A stretch of 64,000 nucleotides of DNA, taken from positions 17,873,207 to 17,937,206 of the forward strand of contig NC_064769.1 in NCBI RefSeq assembly GCF_011397635.1. Reading direction: 5' to 3'. Source of the DNA: Epinephelus fuscoguttatus (Eukaryota; Chordata; Actinopteri; Perciformes; Serranidae). Below the pieces are notes generated by a model. The model was given only the letters and a program-made list of their open reading frames with translations, was not told the origin of the DNA and searched no databases. The position numbers and the translations under genes were made by a program. This document shows positions 25,301-38,215 of this stretch, piece after piece; within the stretch, counting starts at the first letter, position 1; every line of letters starts with the position of its first letter.

Positions 25301-26167
25301 CATTAAAATATGTCTTGAACACAGAGAAAGTCATGTCATGCCTTAATTTCTTTTCACAACATCAGCTGTAATCCTCTTTTCTCGCTTTAACTGTAAGGTC
25401 CATATAAGTACAAAGTGGGGGAGTTGGCGTTTAACTGGAACTCTCCTTTTAGTTGCCTTGTTTGGGTTTCCAGACGTTGAGAAAATGAATGTTTTGATCC
25501 TTGCTGATATTATGTTTTATTTAACCCTGTGTGTTCAGGGTGATAGATTAATATGTAAAGCCTTCAATGCTACTCAACATTTTATAATAAAAAACAAAAT
25601 GTGGGCCCTAATCCAGTTTCCTCTGCCTCCTAAAATACAGAAACTGTTGTATAAACTTCAGCTTGTAAACTGTGGGGGCCTTCTTGGCTCTTCGGTCTTC
25701 AGTTTCCATTATTTCTCTCAAGCATCTGCCCTTTCAAAGGCACCTGACCCCTCTAAAGTAACAGGTGCTAAAAGGTGATTCAATAGAGAAAACAGAGCTC
25801 TAGTTTCTGCACTGCTTTTGTGCTATGTGTAAATTACAAATTGGGATAAGATAATATCTGCTGCCTGAGAGCAAAGGATACTGGAGAGGTCTGAATAGGA
25901 AGTAAAGCAGCAGCTGTAAATGAATACTGTAGGTAAGTGATGCCACCAGTCCAATGTGGCACCGGACGCAGAGGTCCTTGGCCAAGAGAAAAACTGGCAA
26001 TGACAGAAGTTACAAAGGGATACTGGGGAATGGAGAGGCTTCTTTTCCAGGGAACGCTGGGATAGGTTCCAGCCCTCAGGACCTATCCTGTTGCGATTAC
26101 AGGGAGCTGAACCGAACCAACCCTGAACCAGACAGGATAAACAAATGCAAGCATGGTTGGAAAGCAT
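22360..26167. other. Intergenic DNA, gene-poor
   Basis: No spliced or intact gene recognised. The part at about 24040-24690 is visibly free of simple repeats and carries homeodomain-type AT cores (aattgaattaatctcc) next to GC-rich blocks. It could be an enhancer, but conservation cannot be tested here. A fragment at about 26044-26130 (gctgggataggttccagcc ... aggataaac) resembles a teleost LINE tail by recall. Confidence 0.4.
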
Positions 26168-27565
26168 CGCCAACAATGCTAGCTCCTCTGTAAGGCTGCA
26201 CTTAGGCAAAAGGATGCTTTAAGCTAAATGCTACCATCAGCATGCTAACATGCTCATAATGACAATGCTAACGTGCTGATGCTTAGCCAGTCTAAAGTTA
26301 ACCATAATGTCTGATTTGGTTTAGCACACCATTAGCTTGTAAGATAGCACTTAACACAAAGTACAGCTAAGACTGGGTCATAGATGGTGACTCAAGATTT
26401 GCAAACAGTCATGTTCCATGTCGAGTGACTGTTTTAACCCAAACCTTGACTTTTCAGTAGCCCTTACCAAGTGCTTTTTGTGCCTAAACCTAACCAGACC
26501 TTAACCACAGCATTGTCATACTATAAAACAGTGAGACAAGACTATTTTCAAGTGGCTAGGTAACCTTCTCAAACTTGGACTGCACCACTGTTCCGACAGC
26601 TCAAAATATCGAAGATCCGTTAGTCCAAACAATGTCCCATTGGACCAAAAGCCCATTTCTCAGACAGCATGTCACCCCAAAAACAAACACCCACTGCTCT
26701 GACATCCCTTTTCTCCAAAAATACACATGCCCTGCAGTTAGACAACCCAATCGCTAGAAAAAGTCACATTGTACATTTCTGTAAACCTTATTTTGTAGTG
26801 GATGAGTTAAAACTGCATTTCTCAACAATGCAGTGGTGAATATGTTGTTATTTTTAGGCTCAAAACCCACTTGGTTATGGATAAGAAAAGATCTGGTTTA
26901 AAACACTTGAGTTTGGTGGCAATAAAAGCCACTGGAAAGCAGGGAGGGGTTCAGTGGCTTTCATGCTGCTGAGAAATGCCTTTAAGGGTCGGTAAAAACA
27001 CCTGGTATTGGTGGGAAACTGAAACTAACTGCAGGGAGTGTGTATTTTTGGTGAAATGGGACTCGGGAGCAATGGCAGTTTGTTGTGGGGATAAAGGGCT
27101 GTCAGAGAAATTGGCTTTCAGTTCAATGGGACATTTTTCGGGCTAATGGGGCTTTAGAATTTTGGCTGTCAGAACAATGGCATGGCACAGTAACTGTGAC
27201 CCTGAGAAGGATGGGAACATCATTCTGCAGGTATTTAGTCATAAACCTGATGATGGTGTTAGAAAAATGAAGAGAGGAAAAAGTTATTAAAATTCATCCT
27301 AAGGGGGAACATGAATATACGCACAAAATTATATGGTAATCCACCCAGCAACTGTTGAGATATCTCACTCTAAAGGACATACTGGTGCTGAAGAAAAACT
27401 GAAGGGATCACCAAGTCAGTAGGATTTATCCAATGGGAACCAGAAAAGTTGGTGCTGATCCAATCCATCCTGTGGATATTGAGATATTTCACAACATGTT
27501 TCAGTCTGGATCAAAGTGGTGGGCTGACCGACAGGCCAACATTGCCGTCTCTAGAGCCATGACTC
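26168..27565 (+). repeat. Teleost interspersed repeat copy, split by an inserted element
   Basis: The left part (26168-26374) carries the ATGCTAACATGCT-type block and cttaacacaaagtacagct. The right part (27202-27565) carries gcaggtatttagtcata, ccacccagcaactgttgaga and ggatcaaagtggtggg. Both parts match other copies in this window (29870-30612, 53955-54145, 55085-55225). The gap between them holds the element at 26375-27201. Class undetermined; the family is one I recall as very common in fish. Confidence 0.7.
26375..27201. mobile_element. 827-bp non-autonomous element with long internal inverted repeats
   Basis: Ends gggtcatagat and (reverse complement of the right end) gggtcacagtt. Arms at about 26563-26745 and 27020-27195 are inverted copies of each other over some 170 bp at roughly 75% identity. 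Shared blocks include aatgtcccattg, ctccaaaaatacaca or caccaaaaatacaca, and ccctgcagttag. Flanks ctaagact and ctgagaag look like a decayed 8-bp target duplication, as in hAT elements. No transposase ORF. Confidence 0.6.
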
Positions 27566-27737
27566 TTGACTTTCGTTTTTCATTCGACACAGAGATAAAG
27601 GGCAGACTGAACAGTATCCCTTCCCTTAAAATAACATCAACTAAAATGATCAGACACAATCATTAGTGGACAATGGGCCATAATTTTATTATGCTACAAT
27701 GGCAGGCTAGTTACTCCTGCTCCTCTTTCTCTTTCCT

Positions 27738-27815
<78 letters not shown>
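27738..27815. repeat. (CT)n-(CA)n compound microsatellite
   Basis: A short CT run followed by about 31 CA units. The His/Thr run it encodes is not a real protein. Confidence 0.97.
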
Positions 27816-27816
<1 letters not shown>

Positions 27817-29869
27817 GCTCTCAGGGCCCCCCCTTTACTGGAGGACTGCATTTGTGGAAAGGCCACTTTAAGGGCACTAACTGAAATGTTTAACGCTCAC
27901 TGGTCGATTTATTGAGGTCAGCAGAAGGCTACGTTTTGAGAAACAGAAGAGCGGGCTATGTTTGGATTGATTTTCATGAATGATTTTATGCTGTGAGCAA
28001 AAGAGAAACAAAAGACAATCACGGCACATCAAATCACGCCACAAAAGAAATAAGGCAAGGCCACATAAAAAATGAAGGGCAAGGCCAGTGCCGTGTCACC
28101 GAGCATTAAACTAATAAATATCAGTTTCTGCCTCTGAAACGTGAAGACAAAGAGCATGGCGAATTCTGCTGGATTATCCTGTTATGTTGACTTGATCAAG
28201 CTCTTTACTCTGGAGGGGGGTAGGACATCATTAATACTGTAGATAGTGATTTATTGTGAAACAGTAACGTTAGAATGCAGGCAAGCATCATATAATCAGT
28301 TGAAGCATGTCAGAAGACATATACAAGCTCAAAATGCAGGGTTATAATCAGCACAAAAGACACATAAGTTAAATGAAATGAATGATATTGTCTTTAGGAT
28401 CATTTCTGGCAACTGCAAATATGGTGTATATGAGGAAGTCAGGCTCTTTATGACAACAGGATTCACGTGTATTTGCTTAATAAAGATTCAAACCCAACAA
28501 AGAGCAACATGACGGCGCTTGTTTCAACAAAGAAACTGTCAGTGATGAAGTGGTGATTCCTGCTTTGACAGCGTACGGCGTGATACAGGCTGTGTGCTCT
28601 GTATGCTGGCAGTGCTCTCTCTCTCCCTCTCTCTTTGTGAAATGAATTAGGAGAACATGAAAACTGAGCAGACCTTCAGCAATACATTATGTATGAGGAG
28701 CTTGGAGGCTCCTACTGAATTCTGTTCAGGTGGCATCAGAGGGTGCAGCCAAGTGGAAATGCTGGCTGGTCACTTAAAGCACACTATCTGTGGTAATATT
28801 TCTACATGAAAGTGCAGCACGCGGCTTGGGCTATATTCTTCTACTTGCAGGTTGAAATATGCAATACAACCGGGTTTCTATAGTTGCCACCGAGGAGGTT
28901 TACTGGGGCAACAGGGGATTAAAGGCCTTGCTCTAACCTTCAGGCTATCTCCTACCCTGCATAACTTTAAGCTGCTATTTGCAATTTAAATTAAAATCTA
29001 TATTTTGTTTCCCATCTCGCACTTGATTTACTAGTTGCAGTGTTTCTGTGGTAATCCGCAACATAAGAGGAGGCTTGAACCACACACGTCATCTGGGAAT
29101 CATTAAGTTTGACAGCTTGACATAATTTCAAAATCAGATAACATACCATATGATTCCTCGTCTTCTGTTGTTATGAGATAGCATCTAATTTCCCTTCTCT
29201 CGAGTAATCTTACAAAGACATCGTCTGCTCATCGTGAAATCAATATGCTGCGGAAACACCATTACAACAGTCTTCACAGTGCTTGAGTGAATCATTCGAG
29301 ATCACAGATGAACACGCACACACAGGCAGACGCACACAGACACACAGACACACACAGGTACACAAACACACTGTCACCTCCAGTGTATCCTTTGATACAA
29401 CAAGACTAATTAAAAAGCCCAAAAAGCACAAGAGTGCTCAGTGTAATTCAATTGTGTGTCAGTGCTCAGAGACAAATCTTTGGCATGTTGAGAAATGAGC
29501 ATAAAATCACACAAGAGCACAGCCAGCTTCAGGATGAATTATACTGGGTGTAGTGGGCTCACAGGGGAGAGAGGATCATGGTCAGTGGAGTGCATCCTTT
29601 GCCAACAGACAGACAGTGCACTGCAGTCATTAGCAGCAAAGTACAGAGGGAGGGAACATCAATCATCGCGAGGCAGGACGAGCAGAAGAAAGATTTCAAA
29701 ATATGTCATCGTCTTCGGTCAGCATGTTAGCATGCTAACATTAGCCAATTAGTTTATGTTTATATTGTTTAACAAAGGACATTGCACATTTAATAACATG
29801 AGCACTTGGATTCATTATGTAAATGCACCAGATTTAGCCATACAGGCTAATTGTCATCTGCAGTTTCTG
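27816..29869. other. Intergenic DNA
   Basis: No gene recognised. It includes a CT-rich patch at about 28613-28632 and imperfect CA runs at about 29311-29370. A mixed stretch at 28560-29230 is free of recognisable repeats. Confidence 0.4.
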
Positions 29870-30612
29870 GCAAACTGATTGCATCTAAAATCAGGTGAGG
29901 CTGATGGGAGTGTCGTTAGTTTAGCAAGTATTTGGTATGGATGTATAAAGAGACGTGGATACAGTGTTGGAGGTGGGACCTTGTTCATTTCTATGAAAGT
30001 TGCTCAGTGGCACATGAAGCCAAAAATTTTTAACGGCTGTATTTGAAATTACCTGGATGAGGGAAGTTGTAATTCCACTACAAAAATTGGCTTCAAAGCC
30101 TGGCACACTTCCTGGGGGGCTGGAATTTGACAAGACCTGATAATGACGCAACAAGAAAGGTCAGGTCAAAGCTGTTTATCAGTAATTCAAACTCTGGAGA
30201 CCATGACTGTACCAAATTTTACATCAATCCATCAAATGGTTAACTGTGTCTAGTTGTTGATTTATTTAAATAAAAAACAAAAATGCCAACCTCCTGAACG
30301 TGCTGGAGGACTAATGAGGATGATCACCAGAGTCAGTGGGATTCATCTCTGGGGACCATGAAAGTGTGCAAAACTCTGTGACAATCCATCAAGTAAATGT
30401 TGAGATATTTCAATAAAAACAACACTGTCAACCTGCTGCAGGCACTAGAGGTCGAGTCAGGAGATCCCAAACGTCATTAAGATTCATCCTCTGGGGAAAA
30501 GGAATGTCTGTACTGAATCTCATGGCAATCCATCCAGTAGTTGTCTAGATATTTCAGTCTGAACCAAAGTGGTGGAGCAATTGACCGTCCAACAGGCCGA
30601 CATTACCACCCA
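29870..30612 (+). repeat. Teleost interspersed repeat copy with internal insertion
   Basis: Starts with the uninterrupted block gtgaggctgatgggagtgtcg and ends with gaaccaaagtggtgga and caggccgacattaccac. Internal units (gattcatc...ctggggaccatga ... aatccatca ... ttgagatatttca) occur twice. A segment at about 29938-30118 has no counterpart in the 27202-27565 copy and is probably a separate insertion. Confidence 0.65.
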
Positions 30613-30639
30613 TAGTACCGTACAGCATGGGAAAAAAAT

Positions 30640-30770
30640 GTTGAAAATACACAGGTTGCAGCTTCTTAAATGTCACCTTGGCCTCTGAGACCATTTTCCA
30701 CTATGTTCTGCCATTTTGTAGACTAAATAATCTTAAAAATCAATCATTTGTTAATGAAAATAACTGGTAG
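30640..30770 (+). repeat. Fragment of the AATTGATTAAT-type repeat family
   Basis: ttctgccattttgtagacta and the neighbouring caccttggcctctgagacc match the reverse complement of 56955-57110. Only the 3' part is present. Confidence 0.5.
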
Positions 30771-33233
30771 CTGATGATCCAGTAACAGGAAAATAAAGTA
30801 GATGGACACATAATAAGCAAGTGAGTGTAACAGACAGAAGCATATTGAAGGCAACATACATTAGGAGAGTTACAGTGGGTATACAGTAAACTGACAGGCA
30901 GACAAATGGTTAGACAGTCTCCTTCTGAGAGCAAAATCAGAAGTGGACTGGACAGTTAGAAAACCACAACAATGAGTGGATGACAGTCTAAGAAGAGTTA
31001 GACCTATAGACGTCCTGTGATTTAAAGTCTTGCTCTCTCTCCCTCTCTCTCTGGCACTGCTATAATTTTCCTGGGTGGAATGATGGATGAGGCGGTGTCA
31101 GCCCATGTTCATTATAATGCACACCATCTATTCTTCTCAGCCAGACTCTCTGCGCTCCAGGAAATGCCAGAGAGGTATTGGAGCTGCGGTGAGAGGAGAA
31201 ACTCTCATCTGATTTTATGGAGAGAATTTGCTGCTAGGTGTGTGTTAACTTTGCGAGTGGTGATCCATCAATCACTAATGAAGATACTGAGAGGCTGCTG
31301 CTTGTTCTTAAGAGAAACCACATTCCTCTCTGGGTATGAATGATAAACACCCTTCCATGTCCGTGCAAGCATCATCCCTTGCAGTATGCTCGTCCTAAAT
31401 TAATAATGAGCGCTCCAACAGTTAGCTGTATGCAAAACATTTGGAAGAACATGCAGAAGCAGTGTTTGTCATCATGACCTATTTTTAATGTATTAACGGC
31501 CCTGAAAACCTATTTTCAGTAAATTCAGCCCCTTACAATGAGCGATGGGACCCCACAGCACAAGAACACACAATCTTCTGTCAAATTTGGAACAGTTTTA
31601 GTAATTTTACATGAAAGATTTTTGTTTTTGTCTGTTCTCTTCACACCAGTTTGAAGTGTTGGAAAAAGGTGATGTCACATACGTTTAAACCAATCAGGAT
31701 TGAACAACATTTGAATCAGAATGATGACACTTGTGCTGTCAATCAAAACTGGTCAAACAACACCCAGAGAGTCCTTGACTGGGTTATGCATCAATTGTTC
31801 ATAAATTCATTACGGAGTTTGTGTTTAAATTCTTAGCAGGTATCAGCTAGTTTTAGACTTGTGATTTACTACATCTTATTTCACCATTTAAGGACATCTA
31901 TGGCCTTGTCCAATCACAACCCAGTCACCAGAGTAAACGTTTGCATTATAATTTGCTGCCAACCACCGATACATTACATTTGTACATTATTATATAGCAG
32001 ATACGTTGAAACTCAATGTTCTCTTTCAAACCTTGCTCAGTATCTCACCATGGGCAGCGTCTTCAGGCGTGACTGATCGTGGAAGCTACGATAAAACCAC
32101 GTCTGTCAGGAGACAGCTCGTCCCCCTTTGTAAATGCCTGCAGCATCCTGCCAGTCATTCTCGCTTTCTTCCCTGTGAAGATCACTTGAGCTCCTCAGCT
32201 GTCCTGACATTTTCATTTAACTGTTCTCTGATGCAGCCGTCAAGGTAGTCACCGAATATGGAACGCTGTGGCTATCGTGTGGTTATGGCACAAAAAACAC
32301 TTAATTATGATTATGAAAAGATCGTGTTTGGCTTAAAATACCTACTTTGGATTGGAAAATCCCAGCTGGGATGTTTTGGCAAAGAACAACTTCTGTCGTG
32401 GCTCTATCCCTGTTGGAAACACAGCGACAAGTCGCCAAAAGGTGCCCAGGTTTTGCCAAAAAAACACCTTTGTTTAGTAACTAAAAAGCTGCTGCAGATG
32501 CAGCAATAATTCAACAGCCGGTTTTGTTGTTTATTCGCATCTTGCTTAGAAGTCATGCCATCCACCATCCTCCATATCTCCCGATAAGAAAATCCTCTCA
32601 TATATCTTACATCACTTTAGAAACTTTGAAATGATGCATATGAAACATGCAAATGTAACATATCTGTGGTTTGCAGAAATATACAATGCCAACATTTTCT
32701 TCTGAAGACTGGGCTGCTACTGTGTAACTATGTAAACAGGAAGTCACTGTAGCATCAAAAGCTGTACCATCAATTAAAAAAAATAACAGTTTTAGGGGGG
32801 CATACAATATGTTAAATTTATCTACCAAGCCTTTGTAAATGTAGGTATTACTTTGTTTTATTCATGCACTGAAAAATATGTGTGTCAGAGTTAGTAGCAC
32901 TCACATAATTTAGAGTGAGTGGGAAATATTTAATTATGCTGAGTGATGCTATTTGGTCCAGATTTAGTATTTTGTCACTTCTTTTAATTCCCAGTTTCGA
33001 TTCTGATTTATAGTTTTACTGTGTAATGGAAAAATGTGTTTAAAGGACAAAAATAAGAAACATTTGAACAATGTGAAACACTGACAGGAGGACTATTAGA
33101 ACAGTAAGAAACATATTTTATGTGTTACAAAAAGATGTGCGACCTTTGCTTATATTTAACTTACTGCGCCTTGTCAGTTTATGACAGGAGACTAAATGAA
33201 AGATTCACACATCTTTTGGCAGAGCCACACATT

Positions 33234-33302
<69 letters not shown>

Positions 33303-36131
33303 TGCCTGTCCTCTCCATCCTAAACAAGACTAAACACATTGTCTAGACAAACACATTACCTTTAATCAGGACAGTAATGCATCTTTTCTCCTCACACACA
33401 GATCAAGTCAGTGGGGGCCTGATGAGCAGAAATATGTGGCATATTGAAATAGATTTATTCAAGCTGATAGCATCTCATCCTATCAGCTCCACACCAAGTG
33501 TGCAAAACCGTGTGTGAGAGTCTTTTGAAAGCCTGTAAGGATGTATCGAACAAAAGGGAGGGAAAAAAGTCTCCAAATGAGTTCTGGATCATTCCTGGAG
33601 CAAAGGGATCAATAACCGCCAGGCTAAGCCCTCGCTCATCCATCTGATTCATATCTTCCCCCCCTGCTTTTAAGATATAAGAGGAATCACTGGACTAAAG
33701 GCTCCCTCTATGTGGCAATATGTACCAGCTGCAAGCTGCTTCCTCAAATACATAAAGCTGTATGAAGTGATTAATGTCTGAAATGTACTTATATCATAAT
33801 AGATTGGATGTGTCAGTATATTACGGTCTTTTTTGAGAGATGTATGGCAGCAGAGAGAATATCCAGTTGTCTATAAATAGCTCTGTTGGATTTACACTCC
33901 GAGGTAACATCTTTTACATGTAGAAATTCAGCCTATGAATTATAAAACACATACCAAACTACTGCCACTGTGCATCCGTTTATACATATCACATGATGGT
34001 GGGTTGATGTTCAAATGTCTCTCTGAGAGAATGTAAAACTCCTGATGCTGCAACATCAAAATAAAAAAAATCCTGTGTCATGCATTCATTTGACTACAGT
34101 TGCTCTTGTGCTTAAATAAGACTTAATCACTCAAATACCAATGCTCAGTGGAAAACCTGGCAAGGAAAAGAAACTTCTCTTGTCACTGTTTCTAACTAAT
34201 TTAGTCTCAAACACAGTTTCAACTGAGTCTTCATGCAGTCGCACTGACATGCAAACTAAATTCCTGGAGAGAGGGCCTGATAATAGGTATTTTACAGCGT
34301 GTAGGCATTTCAGAAAATCATTGCTCTTTTATGATTGCAAATGAAAAAGCTCCTTCGATTCAATGGGATATTTTTCGGTAAGGGACAATGTGATTGAGGG
34401 ATAAAAGCTTATTGACTGAATAAACTAACTACTGAATCTTTTTAAAGACCTCTAGGGGGATCCGTGTGCAGAGGTCTGTAGCTATTGATTATAATTCATT
34501 TTCCTGTTTATTCATGACTGGAATTACAGTTGAGATACAGCACTCTGCAGAATCCAGGAAAATATTTCCTTACTTGTAAAAAAAAAAAAGAGATAAATTT
34601 AAGAAATGTGAGGACATGTAGAGTGAGCTTAAATCTAAAATCAGAAACCACTAAATCCACTTACATTTGTTGTCCACACTTAAAGAAGAGTCAAGCATAT
34701 GCAGTGCATATTTATAATAAAATAAATTATTGATAATAACACAAATATTTGATGCTCTGACTCCTGGATGGCCTCTTTCGTCTACCTCAGGAAACTGTGA
34801 CTGTGTTAATAATCTTTGTTCTTCAGCCTCAAAGGGCAGCACCTGAGAACAGAAGAAGCAACTGACGCTTTTATAAAAAATAGTGTAAACAAAACAACTA
34901 GCAATATGTCTATGTAAATACAACAATGCATCACATATGACTGGATAGTAGGATGAATAAGAGAAAAGTCCCCAGTGAGAATTTTGGGGGGTTTGGCAAC
35001 CTTGGGGAGGAGTATCTTAAGACTCAGTACATATAAATGTTATTACTTTCAGGCCAACAAAGTGAATAAAGGAACAATTCAGTATTTCTCCACCAGAATT
35101 TAATCATGGGAAATAACTCAAATGGTTTATTTTTCAAAAAAAATTTCCAAATAAAAACAACTCTGGTGTAATGATGATATAATTACAAGTTGCAGAAAAG
35201 AAGAGTTAGACCTCAGTTAATTGAGCTTTCAAGAATTATTTCCTTGAAAGAACTGCTCCATTTAAACTTGAAAAATATTTTTACCTTTTAAAGTTTATAT
35301 GGCGAATGTGTCAGCAAACTGTTGCCTATTTACACACCCAGTGGATACAGAAAAACAATAGCATTCATTTGGAGTCATGTTTGTGGCCACATGATGAATG
35401 CAAGTCCAAAGTTCACTCTCCTTTTACCTCTGATTTTGGTCTCCACCAAATACTGAGAAAAATGTTTGGCCCCCTGGCTGCTAAATACGCCACTATGTTC
35501 AGCAGCTATGATCACTAACTTTTTTGGTCCTGGTCTCACTCACAGGGTGTCAAAATATGCCACTTAGGCAGTGTGTGGCATCACTGTAATGATGCTGGGG
35601 ACACCCTTTAGCTTCTGTATGTATAGATTTAAGAGTGTGATAGTCTGCACAGGACTTTGACCCAGAGGGTAACTTAAGTCAATGCTGAGTTATTTTGTCA
35701 CATCACACATTGGTCACGTGACTCGACTCATGTGACAAATGTCAATCACAGTGATTGTAATACTTGTAATACTGCTGAGGGCTTCTGCCCAAGCGTGAAA
35801 ATGATGAGCAAGGATGAGATCATGTTGGTTTGTCTACTGTTTGGATTTTAGTTCTTTTTAGCTGAAAGCATATTACACGCTACCTATCCTTCTGCATCTG
35901 CTGTTGCTATCCAGGACATGCTACCAATGCCGGGAAATCAAAAGCACATGGAAAACATAATAATTGTTGGGTGGGCTTTTACCACCAGTGATGTCTTCCA
36001 CATTTATACATTTTACTTAAAAAAAATCTTTTTTTTTCTTTTTATTTGTAAATATAATACAAATAAAAAAATGATACATAAGATAATATTTACACATAAA
36101 GAAATGTTTTTAAATAAAATTTATGCCTATT
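30771..36131. other. Intergenic DNA upstream of MED13L
   Basis: No gene found. The 31060-31400 stretch is dense in mixed-composition sequence (for example aatcactaatgaag and ctaaattaataatgag) and carries an 87-codon ORF without splice or start support. It may be regulatory. The stretch at 35041-35520 resembles degenerate interspersed repeat DNA. Confidence 0.35.
33235..33300. repeat. (CA)n microsatellite
   Basis: About 33 uninterrupted CA units. Confidence 0.97.
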
Positions 36132-36133
36132 AA

Positions 36134-36181
<48 letters not shown>
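36132..36181. repeat. (TA)n microsatellite
   Basis: About 24 TA units with one G interruption near the left end. Confidence 0.97.
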
Positions 36182-36183
<2 letters not shown>

Positions 36184-36611
36184 TGTCTAAGGGTGGGGGA
36201 ACTTCACCTCTTCACCTACAACCAATTTGGATAACTTGCAATTAAAGCAGTGCTTGATTTAAGTATGATTCTTATCATTTCTTCATCTCTGATATGTTTT
36301 TTGAGGTAATTAAGTGTTACGAAGTGGTGAATCTGGTAAGTGTAAGACTAACCTACATAGATGGCTCTTATGAAACCTAGTGTGAGCTCAGTAAGTCATT
36401 CTGACCTCTATTCTGTCACATCCTCTGTTGTGAGAACACAGTTACATTATGTAACCAATGCATCACAGAAAGACAGCATACAGCGATGAAAAAAACCCAC
36501 ATCATAGCCTATAAAAAACCTTTCTTTAAACACTTTTAAATAGGCAGCTGACCAGGAACAACAAAGACAACATCTACAACAAAGAGCGCAATAATAAAGG
36601 AAGTGCTGACT

Positions 36612-37540
36612 GTCATCGCGCGCGACAGACACGGCGTCTCCAGTGTCGCATCCAGTCTCATATCAAAGATACTAAACAGTACTGTAATCCCAGACTTTGA
36701 TCACGTGAGCACAAACTTGGTCAAATGGGAAGGCGAGTCTCGGTAGTACGCTTCCGACCGCCATTACATTACAATGCGTGGTGGGCTGGACGATCGTGCG
36801 CGAAAAAATGCTCCAGCGGCGCTGCGCGTAAAGCAAACAGACACAGAGGGTGAGGATGACACACTCTCAGGGCTGCGCGCACACTTATTTACCAATATAA
36901 TAACACGCTCCCAGAGACAAACAACGAGCAACGAGTCGCTGCTGAGGAACCCGTGCGCATGTTTTGAGGATTTAATTCAATAACCAAACCGAGAAGGAGG
37001 AGGATTCGCTTTTAAATGTCGTGCTGGTTTAGAAAAGGAAAAATCTGCAGCATGCAACATAGTCTTTATGTCAGCGATCGGCGCCAGACAAGGACTGTCA
37101 CGTTTACTTGAACTGTAAAAAACATCAGATTTTTTTGTGCAAGATTGAGGCCGCGAGAGGACGTTTCGTAATGATATAAAACTGAAAGGAAGGAAGGATT
37201 TTTTTCGGTCTACAGAAGCCTGCTTGTCGTTTTCCTGCTGGTGGAGTGTAAGAATAGTTTTTCTTGTCTGAACGCTTAGACTCATGATTCGGGGGGTTAC
37301 ATGGGAACCCGCTCCACTTTTGTCCGCCCTGCCACGGAGGAACACCCCGGCTCCTTTTCCTCTTTTTTAACCAGCGACCCCTTCGTCTGCGGTCCGTTTA
37401 ATTGAAGAGCAACAGAGGGATTAAACATTCCTGCTCGCAGCGCCTGTTTGTGTGAGGCAGACTGGGTTACATTGTGAGAGGAACGGTTGTGGTAAGAAAG
37501 ACGGCTATAAATAGCTCATGCAATTCTCGAAAACTATCAC
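36612..37540 (+). promoter_or_regulatory. med13l: MED13L CpG-rich promoter region
   Basis: CpG density jumps here (cgcgcgcgac near 36617, gcggcgctgcgcg near 36820) in an otherwise CpG-poor window. Sites seen: an E-box tcacgtga near 36702; a YY1-type ccgccatta near 36758; an E2F-like site at 36798-36806 (gcgcgaaaa, TTTTCGCGC on the other strand). A TATA-like tataaatag is at 37506-37514. The start site is not determined and may be dispersed; the TATA-like motif would place one near 37540. Confidence 0.55.
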
Positions 37541-37727
37541 AAGTGGTGCATCAGCTTGTGGAGCAGACGGAATCCTGCATGTAATGTCTCCGCTTTAATT
37601 GTTTTTTTGCAGAGCGTGTTGTATTTTTAAAACAAGTTTTGACTCTTTTGCATTTTTTTGTTGTTGTTGTGTGTGTTGTGGGGCTGTTCCTCGGCCGCGG
37701 AAGAAAAAAAAGGAGTCGTTTCCCCCC

Positions 37728-38147
37728 ATGGATTATGCTCATTTAATGATGAAACTATCAGCGGAAAGACTGATATGGAAACAGGCTGATCTTCCTCTGT
37801 GTGTGGATTGAAATGGATACATGTCTGTGCTCTCCGCCTTTGACAATGATCACATTTGGAATCGCCTGACCTGGTTTGTAACAATGTTTTGATCCCCGCG
37901 CACGCTTTGGATTTACATTACAACATTATATCCGCTGGGGCTCCATGGATGCATTTTGCACTTCTTCTTTTTGAATACGCCCATTCCTCTGCCCGACCAT
38001 CCGATCGAGTCTATTATCTGGACCTCTTGTGAGGTTAGAAACCTGCTTGTTTTGGGAAACCGATTTGTCAGCCCTGCTCGGTGCTTGATACCGATGTAGG
38101 ATTTCGACATGCCCAGCGCTGACGACCCCAACGGCGGACGATTATGA
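37728..38147 (+). other. med13l: MED13L 5' leader with five upstream ORFs
   Basis: Upstream ATGs and their ORFs: 37728-37811 (27 aa, ATG followed by G), 37813-37869 (18 aa), 37821-37892 (23 aa), 37945-37974 (9 aa) and 38109-38147 (12 aa, [12 protein letters not shown]). The last stop codon (TGA, 38145-38147) overlaps the MED13L start (ATG, 38144-38146) as ATGA. Whether all lie in the mature leader depends on the true start site and on any leader splicing. Confidence 0.55.
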
Positions 38148-38215
38148 CTACAACAGCGAATTGGGTGGCTAACGGGGCAAGCCTTGAGGACTGCCACTCC
38201 AACCTCTTCTCTCTG
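38144..38215 (+). CDS. med13l: MED13L coding exon 1
   Basis: Encodes 24 residues, including [20 protein letters not shown], which matches the recalled MED13L N-terminus (MED13 differs, with CHCNLFCL). The exon ends in phase 0 at a GTACAG donor, which is weaker than consensus. A at -3 supports the start. MED13L is the large subunit that ties the CDK8/CDK19 kinase module to core Mediator in the nucleus, so it acts in transcription regulation. Exon 2 follows after 19.4 kb. Confidence 0.92.

Noticed and set aside
27673..27915. ORFs with long (TH)n runs, also at 33120, 41070 and 48145
   Set aside because: Translation of CA/GT microsatellites.
31080..31343. 87-codon ORF starting MMDEAVSAHVHYN
   Set aside because: No domain, no splice partners and no promoter. 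The DNA looks more like non-coding regulatory sequence.
36774..36983. 69-codon ORF in the MED13L promoter as a gene
   Set aside because: CpG-rich DNA with few stops, no recognisable protein and no splice signals. It could be a uORF only if transcription starts further upstream.
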